DNA from: Symbiodinium natans
Taxonomy: Eukaryota > Sar > Dinophyceae > Suessiales > Symbiodiniaceae
Assembly (NCBI GenBank): GCA_905221605.1
Contig: CAJNDS010002069.1
Location: 408,541 to 472,540, forward strand
Length of the DNA: 64,000 bases
Direction: 5' to 3'
The notes under the pieces: generated by a model
The model's database searches: none
Seen by the model: the letters and a program-made list of their open reading frames with translations, nothing else
Told to the model about the DNA's origin: nothing
Made by a program: the position numbers and the translations under genes
In this document: in pieces, positions 31,823 to 41,756 of the stretch
Layout of the letters: each line of letters opens with the position of its first letter
How positions within the stretch are numbered: position 1 is the stretch's first letter

Positions 31823-32080
31823 ATCCTACACCACTGGTCCCTAACCGCTCAACAATGACTGCAGCACCACTCTACCATGCTCTGGCTCGCAAGGTGGACA
31901 CTCGCTCCTGAATCGAGAAGCCAGTGCTTGCCACCATTGCCATTGGACGGCGCGGCGAAGGCTACTTCATGCATGTCATGTCCTATGTCATGCTGTTGCA
32001 AGCGGTGGACCCTTGTGTGTTACGCAAATTCCCGAAAGCTTCAGCAAAGGGTTCTTCAGAGAAAAAAACGTTAGTCCTAC
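31823..32080. other. no supported gene
   Basis: Short overlapping frames only. Its right end (ttcccgaaagcttcagcaaa gggttcttc) is duplicated at 33.4 kb beyond the minisatellites. Confidence 0.35.
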
Positions 32081-32220
32081 CACACTACACTACCATCACC
32101 ACACTACAATCACCACACTACCATCACCACACTCCAATCACCACTACCATCACCACACTTCAATCACCACTACCATCCCCACACTACCATCACCACAGCA
32201 CCATCACATCACCTCCTCTA
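32027..32220. repeat. direct duplicate (left) with CCATCACCACACTA simple repeat
   Basis: cccgaaagcttcagcaaagg gttcttcagagaaaaaaacg ttagtcctaccacactac leads into accatcaccacactacaatc-type repeats. The same order of sequence recurs at 33398-33535, so the two flank the 32.24-33.39 kb minisatellites as direct repeats. Confidence 0.8.
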
Positions 32221-32244
32221 TTAAATTCTCTTATTTCTTAGGCT

Positions 32245-33085
32245 GGGGTGGGTTTCGTCGGCTAGCGCGTGCACCCTTCTGCGGGGATCGTGCGTGTCGG
32301 AGCGCTCCCGCTGTGCGTTTTTGCGCATGTGGATTTGTTTCCGCGCACCCTCTGCGGGGATCGTGCGTGTCGGAGCGCTCCCGCTGTGCGTTTTTGCGCA
32401 TGTGGATTTGTCCCCGCGCACCTCTGCGAAGATCGTGCGTCGGAGCGCTCCCGCTGTGCGTTTTTGCGCATGTGGATTTGTGCTTGCGCACCCTCTGCGG
32501 GAATTGTGCGTGTCGGAGCGCTTCCGCTGTGCGTTTTTGCGCATGTCACAACTTGCTTCGTACACCCTCTGTCGGAGCGCTTCCGCTGTGCGTTTTCGCA
32601 CATTTTACAACTTGCTTCGCACACCCTCTGCGGGCATCGTGCGTGTCGGAGCGCTGCCGCTGTGCGTTTTTGCGCATGTGGATTTGTTTCCGCGCACCCT
32701 CTGCGGGGATCGTGCGTGTCGGAGCGCTCCGCTGTGCGTTTTTGCGCATGTGGATTTGTCCCGCGCGCCTCTGCAAAGATCGTGCGTGTCGGAGCGCTCC
32801 CGCTGTGCGTTTTTGCGCATGTGGATTTGTGCTTGCGCACCCTCTGCGGGGATTGTGCGTGTCGGAGCGCTTCCGCTGTGCGTTTTTGCGCATGTTACAA
32901 CTTGCTTCGTACACCCTCTGTCGGAGCGCTTCCGCTGTGCGTTTTCGCACATTTTACAACTTGCTTCGCACACCCTCTGCGGGGATCGTGCGTGTCGGAG
33001 CGCTGCCGCTGTGCGTTTTTGCGTATTTTAAAGCGTGGTCGTGCACCCTCTGCGGGGATCGTGCGTGTCGGAGCCTTTCTCACAA
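32245..33085. repeat. minisatellite of 60-70 bp (ggatcgtgcgtgtcggagcg units)
   Basis: About 12 units of ccctctgcggggatcgtgcg, tgtcggagcgctcccgctgt and gcgtttttgcgcatgtggat. Three spacer types alternate (ttgtttccgcgca, ttgtccccgcgca, acaacttgcttcgcaca), giving a higher-order period of roughly 400 bp, since the block 32245-32640 is largely repeated at 32640-33000. The long plus-strand frames here (ALPLCVFAHVDL repeats) are artefacts of the unit. Confidence 0.9.
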
Positions 33086-33087
33086 AT

Positions 33088-33395
33088 GTAGTACGCCGCG
33101 GACGCCCGGAGCTGCCGTAGCTGGAAAGTCGACTTTTTGTAGTACAAACGTAGTACGCCGCGGACGCCAGGAGCTGCCGCAGCTGGAAAGTCAACTTTTT
33201 GTAGTACAAACGTACTTGTAGTACAAACGTAGTACCGCGGACCCAAAGCTGCTGTGGCTGGAAAGTCAACTTTTGTAGTACAAACGTAGTACGCCGCGGA
33301 CGCCCGGAGCTGCCGTAGCTGGAAAGTCGACTTTTTGTAGTACAAACGTAGTACGCCGCGGACGCCCGAAGCTGCCGTAGCGCGAAAGTCAACTT
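33088..33395. repeat. minisatellite of about 66 bp (acaaacgtagtacgccgcgg units)
   Basis: Five units of gtagtacaaacgtagtacgc, cgcggacgcccggagctgcc and gtagctggaaagtcgacttt. The ccgtagctgg word only superficially resembles the dinoflagellate spliced leader. Confidence 0.85.
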
Positions 33396-33397
33396 TT

Positions 33398-33532
33398 CCC
33401 GAAAGTTTTAGCAAAGGGTTCTTCGGAGAAACAAAAACGTTAGCCCTACCACACTACCACACACTCGCACTACCACACACTTACACTACTATCACCACTA
33501 CAATCACCACACTACCATCACCACAGTCCTAC

Positions 33533-33560
<28 letters not shown>
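33398..33560. repeat. direct duplicate (right), ending in CA microsatellite
   Basis: ttcccgaaagttttagcaaa gggttcttcggagaaac and the ccaccacacac/ctaccatcaccac repeat are shared with 32027-32220. It ends in about 13 CA units directly before the transposase fragment. Confidence 0.8.
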
Positions 33561-33563
<3 letters not shown>

Positions 33564-33587
33564 GGGTGCACTGCTCAACAGACTCCT

Positions 33588-34043
33588 CGGTGGAAGTTGG
33601 AGGCTCAAGGTCACTTGTGTCAGTGGCGTTGCAAAGCGTGTCGAAAGACCTTGGCTGTGACTCGACGAGATGAGAACCTTTTTGGCAAGCAATGCCTTGC
33701 GCTGAGGTCCCTTGCTGGGGCAATGTGGCTGTACACGTCTGGCTTGCGCTTCTCGCCTGATCAAGCCAGTGTTGTGCTTGGTGTTGACCATAGGACCCTT
33801 CGAGCTTTTATGCGTGCTTTTCAACTTAAGATGTGGTTTGCAGGTTGTGACATGTTTGCTGTCTACGGCAAATTGCGGGAACTCGCAAGAGCCGGTGTAG
33901 ACAATGTCAAGTGGTGCAACTTGACGGAGTTCAAAGTTGCTTTCGAACCGCAGCTTGTACAGCGCAATGTGAGTGAAGACCCGCAGTGCGAAGCTGTTGA
34001 CGATGAGAGCGAGCACAGCCTCCTCTTCGAGGATGATGAGTGA
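33588..34043 (+). pseudogene. transposase remnant lacking the DDE core
   Basis: WRCKACRKTLAVTRRDENLF, then LSPD-type LRFSPDQASVVLGVDHRTL and RAFMRAFQ, correspond to the zinc ribbon and helix-turn-helix of the 15-kb transposase. The frame then jumps directly to LKMWFAGCDMFAVYGKL, which corresponds to its C-terminal FQLKHWFGGQDMFAVFGKL. Everything between, including all three catalytic acidic residues, is deleted in frame. The frame ends normally with an acidic tail (EHSLLFEDDE). There is no start codon. It could encode only a DNA-binding fragment if expressed. Confidence 0.75.
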
Positions 34044-34415
34044 GCGAAACTCCATGCTTTTTGCAGGTTTAGGGTGCTTTCGGGGGTTGGAGGGTTGGTT
34101 CAAGCCCAGGTAGGCTGCAGTTTCTAATCTTGCGCTTGCTTCAATCGAGGGAAGCTTTAGGGTGCGGTTTCAGACTTGCTTCAAGCTTGCTTGACCCTGC
34201 AAAGCTTTAGGATGCAGTTTCAGACTTGCTTCAAGCTTGCTAGCCTGCGAAGCTTTGGGAACGGAGGACGTCTTAAGCGAGACCCTTTAATTAGACGCGG
34301 CATTTAGCACGGCTCTCAGCCATGGCAAATGATCCCCCTAATATTAGACGCAGCGTTTAGAACGGCCACGGCCGTATTAAAAGCAGCCTCAAAATAAGAC
34401 GCGGCGTTTTGCACG

Positions 34416-34440
34416 GCGGCGCGCCCTGCGGGCGCGCCGC
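34416..34440. repeat. perfect GC hairpin near TIR
   Basis: Arms GCGGCGCGCCC and GGGCGCGCCGC with a TGC loop, about 55 bp from the TIR end, as in the 16.5-kb element. Confidence 0.8.
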
Positions 34441-34496
34441 TTTCTCTTTCTTTTTTAATTAACTTCTATTGCCGTTTTAAACGCCGCGCCCGGCCC

Positions 34497-35119
34497 CTTT
34501 TTCTTTCCATCAGCAAACTAAGAATCTTCAAGTTGCTGTCGTAAAACTTGATGGCTTCTTCCAAAGCGGCCATGGAGTCAATCTTTGCATGGAGAAGGAT
34601 GTGTCGCTTTACTTCAACCCCTAGATTCTTCAAGACAACCATACAACAGTCGGGCTCTGTAAGCTTCAGGTTCGGAAACCCTCCAATCAAGCGTGCAAAC
34701 TTTGCAACTTCCACTTGAATGGCTCTGAAGGTGTCAAGTGGCCTGTCCAGCCCGCTCCGGCTTTGAAACGAAGCATCTCATCCCTCAGAGTTAAAGCCTT
34801 GATGCGTGAACCAACGCTCAACTTCTCGTGAAGTCTGGGAATGGCCTCGTACCCTGCCGGAACACCAAGCTCCTTCTCCACTTGCTTCAGAATGTCCAAA
34901 CCCCTGCTGTACCCTTGCATGGCTTGTCTAAGGACAAGAACAGACGTGTCGAACGCACACTCTGCCTTTTTTTCCAACGTTCGGTTCAAGATGGAGTCTT
35001 TCCAGCCATTGCCATTTCCACCTTGTGTGGAATCTGTCGTCAAACAGGGCTATCCAGGGCAGAAACAACTTAACAAAGTCCGACCAACCCTCGATCTCGG
35101 ATCGACGACCCTTGTTCAT
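34497..35119 (-). pseudogene. gag-like element protein fragment, frameshifted and interrupted
   Basis: From 35119 down: SEIEGWSDFVKLFLPWIALF, then in another frame LEKKAECAFDTSVLVLRQAM, YSRGLDILKQVEKELGVPAG and MLRFKAGAGWTGHL, then after a frame change near 34715 VEVAKFARLIGGFPNLKL and RHILLHAKIDSMAALEEAIK. The last part (a helix with Arg-His-xx-Leu-Leu and a short E-A-I-x-F-Y) resembles the helical capsid-type gag segments of retroelements, though the match is only by general shape. The frame runs straight into the right TIR of the Merlin-like element, so the element was probably inserted into this coding sequence. Confidence 0.45.
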
Positions 35120-35940
35120 GCAACTTGCAATGGCAATTTCGGGACGTAGTGTTCAGCTTTGGCTCCACTACCCTTATCCACGTCCATGCTCTTTCACTGC
35201 CAAACACATTATCTGATATTTGTTGCAACTGCTGTTGCACCGTGTGCATCGCGCAGTGGGAGCTGCATTCCGTTACCCTTCGGCAAAGGGGCCTTCAAAG
35301 CCCAGCCTTCGAAGCGAAGGGTTAAAGGGGGGGAGGACGAAGGGGCTTCAAAGACTCTTCGAAGGTAAGGACGAAGGGGACTTTAAAGGCTTTGAAGGCG
35401 AGGACGAAGGGGAAGAGCTGCAAAAAGGTGATTTGAAGGCTTTGAAGTGTAAGGACAAAGGCGGAGGGGATTCGAAGTTTCTAAGAACGAGATCCAAAAA
35501 AATCGGATCCAAAAAAACAAAACAAGATTTGGGGGGTGGAATTTCTTCTCTCTCATCTTCAAAAAGAAAATTGCGCCTTCGAAAGACAAGAGAGGGTGGA
35601 ATTAGAACAATTCTCCACTCTTCTCTTCTGCAGGTTTCGAAGAACAAAAGAAACTGAGGAAGGTGGAATTTAGGGGAATTTAGAATAATTCTTTACTCTT
35701 CTCTTCCACAGGCTTTGAAGGGCAACAAGAAACTAAGAACCTCAAAATTAATGCCTGCATTGGGGTGAAACTAAACAACAAAGGCTGCTTGCCTTGTGCA
35801 ACAACCAAATAGGAAAAGTCGTTGTCGTCGAAGTGAGGCAGTAGCAAGAAGCAGTCAAAACAGGAGTCGTAATACAATAATCGTTGTTGTATTATGAATG
35901 TTAATCGTGGTACCAGTAGGAGTTTAAAAAAAATAGGAGT
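35120..35940. repeat. gaaggggactttgaaggc repeats and relatives of the 12.4-kb repeat
   Basis: At 35330-35460 a loose ~50-bp repeat (aggacgaagggga, tttgaaggcttt) occurs. At 35490-35720, aacaagatttggggggtgga, atttcttctctctcatcttc and related words recall the 12.37-12.88 kb array. No gene supported. Confidence 0.6.
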
Positions 35941-35944
35941 AGGA

Positions 35945-36903
<959 letters not shown>

Positions 36904-37275
36904 TCCACGTCCGCACGGTCTGTGTTACGCATCCATGTCCGCGCGATGAGAACGTCCGTGCGAATGGCCAGGGGGGCCTGTGCTTGTATGGTCTCGCCGA
37001 ATCAAGATAAGGTGCGTGCAAGAATAAGATGAGCAGGGGGGTTGAGGGAACTGTGCCCTGGCAGTTTTTGGGGTTAGGGGGGTGGGCGTTTAGGGGTTCG
37101 GAGACGTCACACAACCACACGGGGAGCTTCGGGGGACGGGCGTTTAAGGAGCTTAGAGACGTCACTCAACCCCATGTATTATCATTACAGGTTTTACAGA
37201 CAAGCGTGGGGGTTGGAGACTTTGCTGTGCTTGTATGACAGGTTTTGCAGACAAGCAGGGATTCGGCCTCTCTCA
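36904..37275. other. no supported gene
   Basis: Contains a small duplication (gggcgtttaggggttcggag acgtcac and gggcgtttaaggagcttaga gacgtcac). No gene seen. Confidence 0.4.
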
Positions 37276-38275
37276 CTGAAATGTAGGGCTACCGTGTTGA
37301 CACGCTTGCAAAGACACCTGATGCAGATGACTCTGGGCATTGTGCCAAGGTCTTAGGCAAGCGAACTCGGGACTTGGAAGCGCAGCAGAGACAAATCCTG
37401 AAGAACCTCTGAGAGGTTTTTCGGAAGTTGCAACTGCTTCTGTGCGATCGGCTCGCAATAGACAAGAAGACTTAGAAGACACTTCTAGACAGCCACTCAA
37501 GAGGACACCAGCTAATTAATCAATAGTCAAAAGCAAGTTTCACCCAATTCAAGAGTTTGCATCACCATCGTGTATCACCACGCCAAGGTCTGGACAAGCA
37601 GTTGGGCCGTTGTGTAACCCTGTGCAAGACAGATTTTGATTCATCTGCAATACACATGTTTTACTTATGAGAAGTGTGCAGCTGGTGGCCTGGCCTTTGG
37701 CTTCGTAAATGATGCTCGCCCATGCAATGCATGCGGTCGATTGTGGTAACGCACGCAGCCGCCAGTTGGTGTGTAGACAGTTTCGATGAGCGCAAGCCCT
37801 CATTTCTGGCGTAGCTGTACGTTTTATGTGGAATGGTTCCAGTGTAAGAAAACAGCGCAGTCGGAGGAGAAGCGTGAACCTACCATGCTGCTGCGGCCAG
37901 CTCGTCTTGATGTCATTCGGCACTTGCTTGCTCGGCATCCTGTTGTCAAGGATACTGGCAGCCAGTGTAGGGAATTTGGTGGCATAATCAATCTGTGTAC
38001 TTGCAGCTTGTAGGTATCTATTGCATTACAGAGCGAAGCCTGACACTGGAAGCGATGCAAGATGAAGTTGGCTCGGCAGCTTCGTCGGGACCTAAGTGGC
38101 TGGGAGGACAAAAGCCCTGAATCCCAACCTAGAAGCCTGAGCTGAAGCGTTCTGCCCGCATTCTGCCTGGCAAAACTTGCAGCTCACTTGGAAGACTGCC
38201 CCCCCCCCCCCCTCCGCCCCCACATGACGAAAGCTGGCGACTGCAATGTGGTGGGCATCGTCTGCACGGGGCTAG
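37276..38275. repeat. 1-kb dispersed repeat, copy 1 (left part)
   Basis: Begins ctgaaatgtagggctaccgt and is about 95 percent identical to 45265-46257. Small differences include gagcgaagcc present here but absent in copy 2 near 38030. Short plus-strand frames such as CRATVLTRLQRHLMQMTLGI and LRPARLDVIRHLLARHPVV are shared by both copies, so it may derive from a processed or captured transcript. Copy 1 is interrupted after cacggggctag; its final 18 bp resume at 40486. Confidence 0.85.
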
Positions 38276-40485
38276 GGAACCCGTGTTTTTTTTTTTTTTT
38301 GTTGTTGCGGTTTTTTTGTTAAGGCGACCCAAAGCCGGCCGCCCGCCCTCCACAGCAAAAAAAAAAAACGCGCCCGGCCTCCGGAGCAAAAAAAAAAAAC
38401 GCGCCCGGCCTCCACAGCAAAAAAAAACGCGCCCGGCCTCCACAGCAAAAAAAAAAGGCGCCCTGGCGAGGGAGGAGTACGCAGCCAGGGCAGACCAACA
38501 AGTGTGTGAGTGAGCCCGCCCTCCACAGCAAAAAAAAAAAACGCGCCCGGCCTCCACAGCAAAAAAAAACGCGGCCGGCCTCCACAGCAAAAAGAAGCGC
38601 GCCCGGCCTCCACAGCAAAAAAAAAGGCGCCCTGGCGAGGGAGGAGTACGCAGCCAGGGCAGACCAACAAGTGAGTGAGTGAGCCCGCGCCTCCACAGCA
38701 AAAACAAAAACGCGCCCGGCCTCCACAGCAAAAAAAAGACGCGCCCGGCCTCCACAGCAAAAAAAAAACGCGCCCTGGCGAGGGAGGAGTACGCAGCCAG
38801 GGCAGACCAACAAGTGAGTGATGAGCCCGCGCCTCGGAGCAAAAAAAAAAAACGCGCCCGGCCTCCACAGCAAAAAAAAAAACGCGCCCGGCCTGCACAG
38901 CAAAAAACAAGCGCCCTGGCGAGGGAGGAGTACGCAGCCAGGGCAGACCAACAAGTGAGTGAGCCATGCAGGCGTGCTGCAAAACATATGAATCTTGTTG
39001 AAACCCGTCATGCGAGCCGTGTGTTTAAATGGGGGGGCGGCGCTCCCCCCAACCCCCCCGCTGCCTCTTGTTGAAACCCATCGTACGAGCATTGTGTTTG
39101 CAAATGGGGGGGGCTGCGCCCCCCCCAACCCCCCGCTGTTTATTTTTAGCCGTGCAAACGTGCTGCAAAACAACAGAATCTTGTTGAAACCCGTCGTGCG
39201 AGCCGTGTGTTTGCAAATGGGGGGGGCTGTGCCCCCCAGCCCCCCGCTTTTTTTTTTTAGCCGTGCAAGCGTGCTGCAAAGCATATGAATCTTGTTGAAA
39301 CCCGTCGTGCGAGTCGTGTGTTTGCAAATGGGGGGGGGCTGCGCCCCCCCCCAACCCCCCGCTGTTTTTTTTAGCCATGCAGGCGTGCTGCAAAACATAT
39401 GAATCTTGTTGAAGCCCGTCGTGCGAGTCGTGTGTTTGCAAATGGGGGGGCTGTGCGCCCCCCCCAACCCCCCGCTGTTTATTTTTAGCCATGCAGGCGT
39501 GCTGCAAAACATATGAATCTTGTTGAAACCCGTCATGCGAGCCGTCTGTTTGCAAATGGGGGGGGCTGCGCCCCCCCCAACTCCCCCGCTGCCTCTTGTT
39601 GAAACCCATCGTACGAGCATTGTGTTTGCAAATGGGGGGGGCTGCGCCCCCCCCAACCCCCCCGCTGTTTATTTTTAGCCGTGCAAAGCATGCTGCAAAA
39701 CAACAGAATCTTGTTGAAACCCGTCGTGCGAGCCGTGTGTTTGCAAATGGGGGGGGGCTGCGCCCCCCCCAACCCCCCCGCTGCGTTGTTTTTTTTCTCG
39801 CAAGGCCTCCACAGCAAATAAAATGTGCAAGGCCTCCACAGCACAGAAAAAAAGCGCAAGGCCTGCACAGCAAAAAAAATGTGCAAGGCCTCCACAGCAA
39901 AGAAACACAAGGCCCCTACAGCAAAAAAAACCCACAAGGCCCCTACAGCAAAAAAAAACGCAAGGCCTCCACAGCAAAAAAACGCACAAGGCCTCCACAG
40001 CCAAAAAAACAACGCGCAAGGCCTCCACAGCAAAAAAAAACGCGCAAGGCCTCCACAGCAAAAACAAAAAGGCACAAGGCCTCCACAGCAAAAAAACAAA
40101 CGCACAAGGCCCCCACAGCAAAAAAACGCAGAAGGCCCCCAGAGCAAAAAAACCGGCACAGCAAAAAAAAGGAAAAAGCCTCCACAGTGTCAGCAAAGAA
40201 AAAAACGCGCAAGGCCTCCACAGCAAAAAAATAAACGCACAAGGCCTCCACAGCAAAAAAAAAAACGCACAAGGCCCCACAGCAAAAAAGCCGGCACAGC
40301 AAAAAAAAAAAACACCTCCACAGCAAAACAAAAACGCGCAAGGCCTCCACAGCAAAAAAAAACACAAGGCCTCCACAGCAAAAAAAAAAAACGCACAAGG
40401 CCCCCACAGCAAAAAAAAACGCGGAAGGCCCCCAGAGCAAAAATGCCGGCACAGCAAAAAAAAAACACTCTTACCACGGGGCTAG
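38276..40485. mobile_element. 2.2-kb repetitive insertion flanked by an 11-bp direct repeat
   Basis: Compared with copy 2 of the host repeat, an extra 2210 bp lies between two copies of cacggggctag (38265-38275 and 40475-40485), which look like a target-site duplication. The insert starts ggaacccgtgttttt and ends aaaaacactcttac, giving T-rich inverted termini. Inside are three zones: 38335-38960, cctccacagcaaaaaaaaaa units with a ~150-bp higher-order unit containing gaggagtacgcagccagggc; 38960-39790, eight G8/C8 hairpin units; and 39800-40460, about 27 caaggcctccacagcaaaaa units. No transposase is encoded. Frames through it are artefacts. Confidence 0.75.
38960..39790. repeat. eight G8/C8 hairpin units of about 105 bp
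   Basis: Unit: gcaaatggggggggctgcgc, then a C-run with aacccccc, then gctgtttatttttagccgtg, then aaacgtgctgcaaaac, then gaatcttgttgaaacccgtc and gtgcgagccgtgtgttt. Every unit can fold on its G-run and C-run. Related pair at 12.03-12.31 kb. Confidence 0.9.
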
Positions 40486-40503
40486 TGGTACCAGTAGCGT
40501 GAA
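40486..40503. repeat. dispersed repeat copy 1, final 18 bp
   Basis: tggtaccagtagcgtgaa follows the second cacggggctag exactly as in copy 2 at 46258-46275; beyond this base the two loci are unrelated. Confidence 0.8.
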
Positions 40504-41756
40504 TTGTCAGCACACTGTCAGATGCAAAAGTAGAGGAGGCCAGATCTCCGCGGCTGATGTGTGATTTGAGCCCTGATATCGCATCCCAGGCTAATCGCAT
40601 TGTGCAAGCTCTGTAGGATGCCAAGCAGAAGAAGAAGTGGACCGTCCTCCGTGACAGGCCCGCCGTGTCAGGCATATGCAGATTCAATGTGCGTTGCCTC
40701 ATGGGCGCCTCACTTGCGAACTCGCCCTCGGCGCTTTCTCTCTGCGTGCTTCACTTGGGTCCCCCACCCCAACCTTCGAAGCAGTGGCTGGCACTACAGC
40801 GCCCTACAGTCCAAGAAGTGAGAGGCAACCCAAGCTCCCACGAAAGTGGCGCAGCCTAGATGTTAAATCGGAGTTGCCAAACCTGATGACCGACTATGTC
40901 CTGGCTGGCTGCCTGGCTGACTGCAATCTCACCAAGAGAAGGAAGTAGAAAGTGAGTGTGGTCAAGAGATGTCAAGAGCAGGGGTGCTTCTTGGCAAGAG
41001 TGTGCAATACCAGTGCACCACATTCAAGAAAGGCGCATTCTGCATGTCTTGGCAGGCTATCGGACACTTGGAAAGCAGTGCGCCCACGTGTGTTAGTGGC
41101 ATTGTCACTTTCAACTTGTTTTGACGGTCAACAAAGTCTTGCCGTTTCTGATGGATATGCTGCCCGGCTGCCGATCAGATGTGACAGCTCTGTGCCAGTT
41201 GAACCATGGTGGCAAGCTTGAGAAGCAGTTCCGCCACACACTCAGTCCTCATTGGTGGAATCTGCTGGCCTGTGTCCATCTGTCGTTATGTGTGTTGGAT
41301 TCGTGTCGCCTCCATCCTCTGAGGTGCATGCGTGCCAGGGCTCTACTCTCGGCTGCTAAAACGGCGAAGGTGGAGCAGCACGAGAAAGCAAAGGACGACA
41401 TGGTGGAGATCTTTGTCTTCTTTCCTCTCGGCGACACTTCTGCAGTGAGGAAAGCTGTGGCTCCAACACGTGGCCAGGTGCTTGCAAAACAGATGAAGGT
41501 CAAGATGCAAGACTCGACCATTGTGTGCCCGACTCGTCTTGCACGGGGGATGCAACGAAAGAGAAGATTGCCAATCTCTACTGCTAGAAATGTAAATCCT
41601 CCCGCCCACTCTTTTGACAGCACATGGGTTTGCTCGACCCCTTCCACTTTTCATGAGGTCCGGAAGAGCTTTGTCCTCATAATCACATCTGAAGTTGTTG
41701 GAGTGACCTTTGAAGCTCAAGCTCGGTAGTCCGGTACCCATCTGCCCAACCGCGAC
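40504..41756 (+). other. upstream region of the HSP70-like gene; weak ORFs
   Basis: A 202-codon frame (41121-41729) includes a basic RGMQRKRRLPISTARNVN stretch and ends 27 bp before the HSP70 ATG, but I see no family motif and overlapping frames are nearly as long. An exon-like ICRFNVRCLMGASLANSPSA occurs near 40675. Promoter elements are not recognisable. Confidence 0.35.

Larger units (their letters stand above)
33588..34496 (+). mobile_element. Merlin/IS1595-like element, internally deleted and 5'-truncated
   Basis: The right end is preserved: subterminal gacgcggcgttttgcacggc words, a perfect GC hairpin at 34416-34440, an AT-rich spacer and the TIR whose minus strand reads GGGCCGGGCGCGGCGTTTAA AACGGC. 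The left end is missing; the element starts abruptly after a CA microsatellite inside the zinc-ribbon region of the transposase. Related to but clearly diverged from the 14.75-16.58 kb element. Confidence 0.7.

Noticed and set aside
32013-33414. Long ORFs of 283-402 codons in several frames
   Set aside because: Repeat-unit translations of the 60-70 bp minisatellites; no domain, multiple frames open.
38129-40702. ORFs of 200-445 codons rich in Phe/Cys or Lys/Ala
   Set aside because: Translations of cacagcaaaaaa and G8/C8 units in the repetitive insertion.
41706-41725. cctttgaagctcaagctcgg upstream of the HSP70-like ATG as a relict spliced leader
   Set aside because: Only the short gctcaag end matches; the CCGTAGCCATT part is absent, so mRNA retroposition of this gene is not supported by this site.
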